Below, piece by piece: positions 57,291-64,000 of a DNA stretch of 64,000 nucleotides. Within the stretch, counting starts at the first letter, position 1. The number at the start of each line of letters is the position of its first letter. Both the position numbers and the translations under genes were made by a program. The notes beneath the pieces were generated by a model. That model searched no databases. It was given only the letters and a program-made list of their open reading frames with translations, and had not been told where the DNA came from. The DNA comes from Pasteurella bettyae CCUG 2042 (GTDB taxonomy: Bacteria > Pseudomonadota > Gammaproteobacteria > Enterobacterales > Pasteurellaceae): assembly GCF_000262245.1 (NCBI RefSeq), contig NZ_AJSX01000007.1, positions 186,001-250,000 of the forward strand, in the 5' to 3' direction.

Positions 57291-57929
57291 TTATTTTTCA
57301 TCCATTAAATTTTTAGGAGCATTTGCACCTAAAGATTGCACGAATGAATCGCGTTCAAATATACGAGTCATATAGCTTTTAATTGCTTTTGCACCAGCAC
57401 CAGTAAATTCAACTCCTAATTCTTGCATTCTCCATAATAATGGTGCCATATAGCAATCCACTAAACTAAACTCTTCACTCATAAAATATGGCATTTGTGT
57501 AAAAATAGGAGCAATAGACAAGATTTCTTCTTTTAGCTGTTTCAAAGCATTAGCACGTTCATCCTCATTCCCTTTTTCAGTTTTTTCTAATGTTGGATAC
57601 CAATCTTGTTCAATACGTAACATTAGCAAACGTGTTTTTCCACGAGCAACTGGATAAACGGGCATTAATGGGGGATGAGGAAAACGTTCATCAAGGTATT
57701 CCATAATAATACGTGAATTAAATAATACTAAATCACGATCAACTAAAGTTGGTAATGTACCGTAAGGATTTAACTCCATTAAATCTTCTGAGAGTGCTTG
57801 CGGATCCACAATTTCCGTTTCATAAGCAACACCTTTTTCGGCTAAAACAATACGTACCTGATGGCAGTATATGTCTGATTTATCTGAAAAAAGAGTCATT
57901 ATTGAACGTTTATTTGCAGCGCTTGTCAT
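57291..57929 (-). CDS. sspA: Stringent starvation protein SspA
   Basis: This 212-residue glutathione-transferase-like protein begins NKRSIMTLFSDKSDIYCHQVRIVLAEKG and has IIMEYLDERFPHPPLMPVYPVARG near residue 75, strongly conserved with E. coli. SspA binds RNA polymerase and aids acid and starvation survival; it has no GST activity. It lies downstream of rplM-rpsI, the conserved order, but is separated by the rpsI terminator, so it should have its own promoter. Confidence 0.95.
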   Translation of the reverse strand: MTSAANKRSIMTLFSDKSDIYCHQVRIVLAEKGVAYETEIVDPQALSEDLMELNPYGTLPTLVDRDLVLFNSRIIMEYLDERFPHPPLMPVYPVARGKTRLLMLRIEQDWYPTLEKTEKGNEDERANALKQLKEEILSIAPIFTQMPYFMSEEFSLVDCYMAPLLWRMQELGVEFTGAGAKAIKSYMTRIFERDSFVQSLGANAPKNLMDEK

Positions 57930-58104
57930 CTATTCCTCCGACGACTTAAAATAAATTTTTAAAAACTTTTATTAACTTATTTATATTAATAAATAAGAAT
58001 TAGAAATGGTCGTTCATTTTACCATAAATCCACAAATGATTTCCAAGTTTCTATCTTTTTTTTATAAAAATACTTCTTTTTAATCATATTTCAGCAATAA
58101 AAGA

Positions 58105-58140
58105 TAAAAAAAATTGCAAGCCCCGAAAGACTTGCAATCT
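58105..58140 (-). terminator. rplM-rpsI terminator
   Basis: ATTGCAAG/CTTGCAAT arms (58113-58120, 58131-58138) have a 10-base loop. The minus strand continues with eight T residues. Confidence 0.8.
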
Positions 58141-58164
58141 CTGAATATAAACGAAAATATAAAA

Positions 58165-58560
58165 TTAACGTTTTGAGAATTGTGGACGACGACGCGCTTT
58201 GCGAAGACCCACTTTTTTACGTTCAACACGACGTGCATCACGAGTAACAAAGCCCGCTGCGCGTAATACTGGACGTAAAGACTCATCATATTCGATTAAT
58301 GCACGAGTGATACCGTGACGGATTGCACCCGCTTGACCTGAAATACCGCCACCTTTAACTGTAATGTAAAGATCTAGTTTTTCAGTCATCTCAACCAATT
58401 CTAATGGTTGACGTACGATCATACGTGAAGTTTCACGGCCGAAATATACGTCTAATTCGCGTTGATTGATAGTGATTTTACCACTGCCCGGTTTGATGAA
58501 AACACGAGCTGAAGAGCTTTTGCGGCGACCTGTGCCGTAGTTTTGATTTGCTGCTGTCAT
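58165..58560 (-). CDS. rpsI: Ribosomal protein S9 (uS9)
   Basis: This 131-residue protein has [22 protein letters not shown] at the N-terminus, [19 protein letters not shown], and ends with the basic tail [10 protein letters not shown], whose last residues contact P-site tRNA. It follows rplM by 15 bases. Confidence 0.98.
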   Translation of the reverse strand: MTAANQNYGTGRRKSSSARVFIKPGSGKITINQRELDVYFGRETSRMIVRQPLELVEMTEKLDLYITVKGGGISGQAGAIRHGITRALIEYDESLRPVLRAAGFVTRDARRVERKKVGLRKARRRPQFSKR

Positions 58561-58575
58561 TTTCGTGCTCCGTGA

Positions 58576-59152
<577 letters not shown>

Positions 59153-59277
59153 CATAAAATATACAATAAAAGCTAGTCGTAAATAAATTTACACAAATAA
59201 ATCTATCTAGAGATACAAGACAAAAAACAAAAATAGCGATATGATAATCATATTTACTATAGTAAGGAGTACTAATT

Positions 59278-59694
59278 ATGCAAACTGAAATGTTATTCCC
59301 TGCCCTCGTTGGTTTTATTATTGGTGTAATCTTAACCTATTTATTACTTCGCCTAACTAGAGGTTCAATCAAAGCTGAGCAAGAATTAAAGCATGTCAAA
59401 GCTGAATTAAATGAAAAACAAAAACAGCTTGAAAAACATTTTGCTGAAAGTGCCAATCTGCTAAAAACTTTATCCGAGGACTATAAAAACTTATATCATC
59501 ATTTAGCAAATGCCTCTAATCAATTATTACCTGAATCAAAAGAATTATTTACAATCAATACATTAGAGGATAAAACTCGTATTGAACCAACGATTTCTGA
59601 TTCTGAATCAAAAACTTTTATTAATGATAAAGAAGATCAACCACGCGATTACTCTTCTGAAGGTGCTTCAGGTATTCTACGAGCAGAACGTTAA
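59278..59694 (+). CDS. zapG: ZapG/YhcB envelope and division protein (DUF1043)
   Basis: This 138-residue protein has an N-terminal membrane helix (ALVGFIIGVILTYLLLRL, residues about 9-26), a coiled-coil (about 35-80), then a disordered acidic tail with family signature NYHHLANAS-like LYHHLANASNQLLP. It lies directly before degQ, the same order as yhcB-degQ in E. coli. It is implicated in coordinating envelope growth with division. Confidence 0.9.
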   Translation: MQTEMLFPALVGFIIGVILTYLLLRLTRGSIKAEQELKHVKAELNEKQKQLEKHFAESANLLKTLSEDYKNLYHHLANASNQLLPESKELFTINTLEDKTRIEPTISDSESKTFINDKEDQPRDYSSEGASGILRAER

Positions 59695-59707
59695 TTGTCA
59701 TTATTTT

Positions 59708-59739
59708 AAAAAGTGCGGTAAAATTATCGCACTTTTTCT
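59708..59739. terminator. zapG terminator, imperfect inverted USS pair
   Basis: AAAAAGTGCG (59708-59717) with CGCACTTTTT (59728-59737) forms a 10-bp stem with T-run. One arm is a full USS and the other has one mismatch. Confidence 0.85.
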
Positions 59740-59928
59740 CTCACAGATCTTCCCTAAAACATTTAAATCCATTAAGTTAAATTTAAAATTTCTTACTAAA
59801 AATAGCTATTTACACCCAATAAACTTGAATTTTTCGAACAATTTCCCATTTTATTTGTCATAAGAGACATATCTCTTTGATATTATTTTACTTGTCATTT
59901 ATTTAAGTATTTAAAGGAAATAAAGCAA

Positions 59929-61404
59929 ATGAAAAAAACAAGTTTTACACTGACAGCAATTGCATTGGGATTATCTGTTATTATGACTCCAGCAGTAACT
60001 ATGGCTGATTTTAGTTCATTTTTTGGTGATAAAAAAACAGAATCTGCCCCTTCTGCTCCCGATGAAACGAAAGTTCAACCAATGGCAACTCAAGTGTCAG
60101 CAACCTCTGTATTATCAGCTACACCAAGTTTAGCTCCAATGTTAGAAAAAGTATTACCCGCAGTAGTCTCCATTGCTGTAGAGGGGAATGAAAAAGTTGC
60201 TAATCGTTCATTTGATATTCCAGAAGAATTTAAATTCTTTTTTGGTGAGGATTTCTTTGGTAATGATTCATCTAAATCCTCTCCAAGAAAATTTAGAGGT
60301 TTAGGATCTGGTGTGATCATTAATGCAGAAAAAGGTTATGTATTAACTAACAATCATGTCATTGATAAAGCAGATAAAATTACTGTTCAATTACAAGATG
60401 GTCGAGAATTTAAAGCCAAAGTATTAGGAAAAGATAGTCAATCTGATATTGCTGTTATCCAATTAGAAAATCCTAAAAATTTAACCGCACTTAAATTTGC
60501 TGACAGTGATAAATTACGAGTTGGTGATTTCACTGTTGCTATTGGAAATCCATTTGGCTTAGGTCAAACAGTAACATCAGGAATTATTTCGGCATTAGGT
60601 CGTTCTACAGGATCTGATAGCGGTGCTTATGAAAACTATATTCAAACAGATGCAGCAGTTAATCAAGGTAATTCTGGCGGTCCATTAATTAATTTAAATG
60701 GCGAATTAATTGGTATCAATACGGCTATTCTTTCACCAAGTGGTGCTAATGCAGGTATTGCATTCGCAATCCCATCCAATATGGCTAATAATCTTGCACA
60801 ACAAATTAGCGAATTTGGTGAGGTTCGCCGTGGTATGCTCGGTATTAAAGGTGGTGAATTAAATGCTGAATTAGCTAAAGCATTTAATGTCGATGCGCAA
60901 CAAGGTGCTTTTGTCAGTGAAGTTATTCCTGGCTCAGCCGCAGATAAAGCAGGAATCAAAGCTGGTGATGTTATTACCGCAATGAATAGTCAAAAAGTTT
61001 CAAGTTTTGCTGAAATGCGTGCAAAAATTGCAACGGCAGGTGCAGGTAAAGAAATTAATTTAACCTATTTACGAGATGGTAAAACTAACGATGTAAAAGT
61101 CACCTTACAATCTGATGAAGAAGCGAAAAAACTAGCTGATGCACAGGAAATAAATCCTGCATTAGATGGTGCGGAACTCTCTAATATTGATGAAAATGGA
61201 AGAAAAGGGATTAAAGTAACTAAAGTTCATGAAAATTCGCCAGCTGCGAGACGTGGTTTAAAATCTGGTGATATTATTGTTGGTATTAATCGCACTAGAA
61301 CAGAAAATTTAACTCAATTGCGTAAAGCATTAGATGAAAAAACTTCTGTTATTGCACTAAATATTGAACGAGGCAATAATAACTTTTATTTACTTATTCA
61401 ATAA
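59929..61404 (+). CDS. degQ: Periplasmic serine protease DegQ/DegP (HtrA family)
   Basis: This 491-residue protein has a signal peptide ending TMADF (about residue 25). The trypsin-like domain has catalytic His in LTNNHVIDKAD, Asp in DSQSDIAVIQLE, and Ser in NQGNSGGPLINLNGE, followed by two PDZ domains. It degrades or chaperones misfolded envelope proteins. The neighbourhood favours degQ over degP, and many Pasteurellaceae have a single copy. Confidence 0.93.
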   Translation: MKKTSFTLTAIALGLSVIMTPAVTMADFSSFFGDKKTESAPSAPDETKVQPMATQVSATSVLSATPSLAPMLEKVLPAVVSIAVEGNEKVANRSFDIPEEFKFFFGEDFFGNDSSKSSPRKFRGLGSGVIINAEKGYVLTNNHVIDKADKITVQLQDGREFKAKVLGKDSQSDIAVIQLENPKNLTALKFADSDKLRVGDFTVAIGNPFGLGQTVTSGIISALGRSTGSDSGAYENYIQTDAAVNQGNSGGPLINLNGELIGINTAILSPSGANAGIAFAIPSNMANNLAQQISEFGEVRRGMLGIKGGELNAELAKAFNVDAQQGAFVSEVIPGSAADKAGIKAGDVITAMNSQKVSSFAEMRAKIATAGAGKEINLTYLRDGKTNDVKVTLQSDEEAKKLADAQEINPALDGAELSNIDENGRKGIKVTKVHENSPAARRGLKSGDIIVGINRTRTENLTQLRKALDEKTSVIALNIERGNNNFYLLIQ

Positions 61405-61426
61405 ATAATTATCTTTTAGCCAACAT

Positions 61427-61456
61427 AAAAAGTGCGGTTTTTATACCGCACTTTTT
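61427..61456. terminator. degQ terminator, inverted USS pair
   Basis: AAAAAGTGCGGT (61427-61438) with ACCGCACTTTTT (61445-61456) is a perfect 12-bp stem and 6-base loop. Both arms hold a USS. Confidence 0.9.
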
Positions 61457-61614
61457 CATTTTATCCACTATCTGTCCAAGAGTTGAAAATAATCTCATCA
61501 ATCTCTTTCAATAATTTAATTTACCAAATCAAATTTTTTTCTTATATATAAATAAGTTATTTTATGTCAACATTTAACAACAAAAATTTAAGGCTTGAAA
61601 TATTCTTATTAACC

Positions 61615-61658
61615 CTCTATCTTGTAGCTTAATTGATTATCTCCCCCATATATAGTGT
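61615..61658 (-). promoter_or_regulatory. NrdR-like box before nrdA
   Basis: The minus strand reads ACACTATATATGG (61658-61646), close to the NrdR consensus ACACwATATaTwG. A second, poorer candidate (61615-61627) is 31 bases away, the usual NrdR spacing. Repression by NrdR-ATP/dATP is expected. Confidence 0.55.
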
Positions 61659-61678
61659 TTTTACAGGTTGGACTTTTT

Positions 61679-63949
61679 ATGAATAAAGCATTAATGGTCA
61701 CGAAACGTGATGGACAAATAGAGCCTCTTGATTTAGATAAAATTCACCGCGTAATTACTTGGGCGGCAGAAGGTTTAGATAACGTTTCTGTATCACAAGT
61801 AGAATTACGCTCGCATATTCAGTTTTACGAAGGTATTCGTACCTCTGATATTCATGAAACAATCATCAAAGCAGCGGCAGACTTAATCAGTAAAGACTCT
61901 CCAGATTATCAATATCTTGCGGCACGTCTTGCAATCTTTCACTTGCGTAAAAAAGCATATGGTCATTTCGAGCCTCCTCGTTTATATGAACATGTAAAAA
62001 AACTAGTTCGTTTAGGAAAATACGATAATGATCTTCTGATTGATTTCAGTCGTGAAGAATGGGATGAAATGGATAATTTCTTAGATCATAGCCGAGATAT
62101 GACATTTTCATACGCAGCAGTAAAACAATTAGAAGGTAAATATCTTGTACAAAATCGTGTTACTGGTGAAATCTATGAATCAGCACAGTTCCTTTATATT
62201 CTTGTTGCAGCAAGTTTATTTTCTAAATATCCTGCTGAAACTCGTTTAGATTATATTCGTCGTTTCTATGATGCTATTTCAACATTCAAAATCTCATTAC
62301 CTACACCAATTATGGCTGGCGTTCGCACACCAACTCGCCAATTCAGTTCTTGTGTGTTAATTGAATGTGCCGATAGCCTTGATTCAATCAATGCCACTTC
62401 ATCAGCGATTATTAAATATGTTTCTCAACGTGCAGGCATTGGGATCAATGCTGGGGCTATTCGTGCATTAGGCAGCCCAATTCGTAATGGCGAAGCTTTC
62501 CATACTGGATGTATCCCTTTCTATAAACACTTCCAAACAGCAGTTAAATCTTGTTCACAAGGTGGTGTTCGAGGGGGTGCCGCAACAGTTTACTTCCCTA
62601 TGTGGCATTTAGAAGTTGAAAGCCTGATGGTATTAAAAAATAACCGCGGCGTGGAAGAAAACCGAGCCCGTCATATGGACTACGGTGTTCAAATTAATAA
62701 AGCAATGTATCAACGTCTAATTAAAGGCGGCGATATTAGCTTATTCAGCCCTTCTGATGTTCCAGGATTATATGAAGCATTTTTTGCGGACCAAGATAAA
62801 TTTGAAGAACTTTATACAAAATACGAACAAGATACAAATATTCGTAAACGCACTGTAAAAGCGGTCGAGCTCTTCTCATTATTGATGCAAGAACGAGCAT
62901 CAACAGGTCGTATTTATATTCAAAATGTTGATCACTGCAATACACATAGCCCATTTAACCCAGCGGTTGCACCTGTACGTCAATCTAACCTATGTTTAGA
63001 AATTGCTTTACCAACCAAACCATTAAATAATATTAATGATGAAAATGGAGAGATCGCACTTTGTACACTTTCAGCATTTAATCTAGGTAAAATTGAAAAT
63101 CTTGATGAATTAGACAATCTTGCCGATCTTGCAGTACGTTCATTAGATGCACTATTAGATTATCAAGACTACCCTGTCCCAGCAGCTCGTCGCAGCTCCT
63201 TAGCGCGTCGTTCATTAGGGATTGGTGTAATCAATTATGCTTATTATCTCGCTAAACATGGTGTTCGTTATTCAGATGGAAGCGCAAATGATTTAACGCA
63301 CCGCACATTTGAAGCAATCCAATACTATCTATTAAAAGCCTCAATGAACCTTGCTAAAGAACAAGGTGCATGTGAATATTTCAATGAAACCACCTATTCT
63401 CAAGGTATTTTACCTATCGATACTTATAAAAAAGATGTTGATGCATTAACTCAAGAAGCATTACATTATGATTGGGAACAATTACGTAAAAATATTATGG
63501 AATTCGGTTTACGTAATTCGACCTTAACAGCGTTAATGCCATCAGAAACCTCATCACAAATATCTAACGCAACAAATGGTATTGAACCGCCTCGTGGGCA
63601 TGTCAGTGTAAAAGCATCAAAAGATGGTATTTTAAAACAAGTTGTACCTGATTATGAAAACTTAAGTGATAGCTATGAATTACTGTGGGATATGCCAAGC
63701 ATGGATGGTTATTTACACCTTGTTGGTATCATGCAAAAATTCGTAGATCAATCTATTTCTGCAAATACTAACTATGATCCAACTCGTTTTGAAGATGGTA
63801 AAGTACCGATGAAAGTCTTGTTAAAAGATTTATTAACGGCTTATAAATATGGTGTAAAAACCCTTTACTATCAAAATACACGTGATGGTGCCGATGATGC
63901 CCAAGAAGACATGGACGACGGCTGTGCAGGTGGTGCTTGCAAAATTTAA
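61679..63949 (+). CDS. nrdA: Class Ia ribonucleotide reductase, alpha subunit NrdA
   Basis: This protein has about 756 residues from ATG 61679 (MNKALMVTKRDG); an eight-codon upstream extension is ignored. It has the N-terminal ATP-cone, SSCVLIECADSLDS with the first redox cysteine, SNLCLEIALPTKP with the thiyl-radical cysteine, and MPSETSSQISNATNG. The C-terminal redox pair is DGCAGGACKI. It reduces NDPs to dNDPs with NrdB, which should follow beyond the window. Confidence 0.98.
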   Translation: MNKALMVTKRDGQIEPLDLDKIHRVITWAAEGLDNVSVSQVELRSHIQFYEGIRTSDIHETIIKAAADLISKDSPDYQYLAARLAIFHLRKKAYGHFEPPRLYEHVKKLVRLGKYDNDLLIDFSREEWDEMDNFLDHSRDMTFSYAAVKQLEGKYLVQNRVTGEIYESAQFLYILVAASLFSKYPAETRLDYIRRFYDAISTFKISLPTPIMAGVRTPTRQFSSCVLIECADSLDSINATSSAIIKYVSQRAGIGINAGAIRALGSPIRNGEAFHTGCIPFYKHFQTAVKSCSQGGVRGGAATVYFPMWHLEVESLMVLKNNRGVEENRARHMDYGVQINKAMYQRLIKGGDISLFSPSDVPGLYEAFFADQDKFEELYTKYEQDTNIRKRTVKAVELFSLLMQERASTGRIYIQNVDHCNTHSPFNPAVAPVRQSNLCLEIALPTKPLNNINDENGEIALCTLSAFNLGKIENLDELDNLADLAVRSLDALLDYQDYPVPAARRSSLARRSLGIGVINYAYYLAKHGVRYSDGSANDLTHRTFEAIQYYLLKASMNLAKEQGACEYFNETTYSQGILPIDTYKKDVDALTQEALHYDWEQLRKNIMEFGLRNSTLTALMPSETSSQISNATNGIEPPRGHVSVKASKDGILKQVVPDYENLSDSYELLWDMPSMDGYLHLVGIMQKFVDQSISANTNYDPTRFEDGKVPMKVLLKDLLTAYKYGVKTLYYQNTRDGADDAQEDMDDGCAGGACKI

Positions 63950-63956
63950 TGCATCT

Positions 63957-63995
63957 AAAACGGCTAAAAGCTTAATAGTTTTTAGCCGTTTTTTA
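63957..63995 (+). terminator. Hairpin after nrdA
   Basis: A perfect 13-bp stem, AAAACGGCTAAAA (63957-63969) with TTTTAGCCGTTTT (63980-63992), is followed by T residues. It may attenuate read-through into nrdB. Confidence 0.75.
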
Positions 63996-64000
63996 TAAAT

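Overview
The window is a stretch of a Pasteurellaceae chromosome. It carries close to thirty copies of the 9-base Haemophilus-type uptake signal sequence (USS, AAGTGCGGT or its complement). Several copies are arranged as inverted pairs that double as terminators. Gene content and order also recall Haemophilus influenzae: moeA-moeB beside a DUF440 gene, the ackA-pta-yfbV trio, and the msrAB-ccdA-tlpA cluster facing an ECF sigma factor. Base composition is AT-rich (about 35-38% GC by eye). I cannot name the genus with confidence. No rRNA, tRNA, CRISPR array or prophage was seen.

Layout. 1-3.6 kb: a MacB/TolC-type efflux operon, 5' end cut by the window. 3.6-7.8 kb: cspD, topA and a LysR regulator. 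7.8-13.3 kb: recB-recD on the minus strand. 13.5-18.1 kb: an accessory insert holding a decayed type III restriction-modification cassette (res without its nuclease domain; mod with a frameshift and an amber codon). A seven-copy GCACA tract lies in front of mod, followed by a degraded transposase remnant. 18.2-31.6 kb: metabolic genes (ychN, an NCS2 purine permease, DUF440, bioD, moeA-moeB, yedE-yedF, cvpA-purF, yfbV, ackA, pta). 32-40.1 kb: a Fur-box-preceded iron operon: FTR1 permease, P19, DUF2318 protein, two FtsX/MacB-type permeases, an ATPase, a TlpA-like protein and a c-type cytochrome. 40.2-46.2 kb: mltB and a five-gene surface-glycan operon (Wzx, GT25, Wzy, two GT2). 46.5-53.3 kb: an ElyC-like gene, a lone methyltransferase, the msrAB repair operon divergent from an ECF sigma/anti-sigma pair, and a DUF945 protein. 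53.4-64 kb: dnaK-dnaJ behind two sigma-32-like promoters, sspA-sspB, rplM-rpsI, zapG, degQ and nrdA.

The most striking region is the restriction-modification insert. Its res gene contains three perfect 12-base Neisseriaceae DNA uptake sequences (AGGCTGCCTGAA / AGGCAGCCTGAA) as well as two perfect Pasteurellaceae USS, and its GC content is visibly higher than that of its neighbours. I infer that the cassette came by natural transformation from a Neisseriaceae relative that uses the Simonsiella/Kingella uptake dialect. The repeat tract begins inside a short leader reading frame. Depending on repeat number, that frame ends either well before mod or exactly overlapping the mod start codon (ATGA), which suggests phase variation through translational coupling.

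The iron locus matches the P19/FTR1 gene set known from Campylobacter, with a cytochrome c added here. The intergenic region in front of it also holds an orphan minus-strand terminator and a CRP-like site, and may encode a small RNA.
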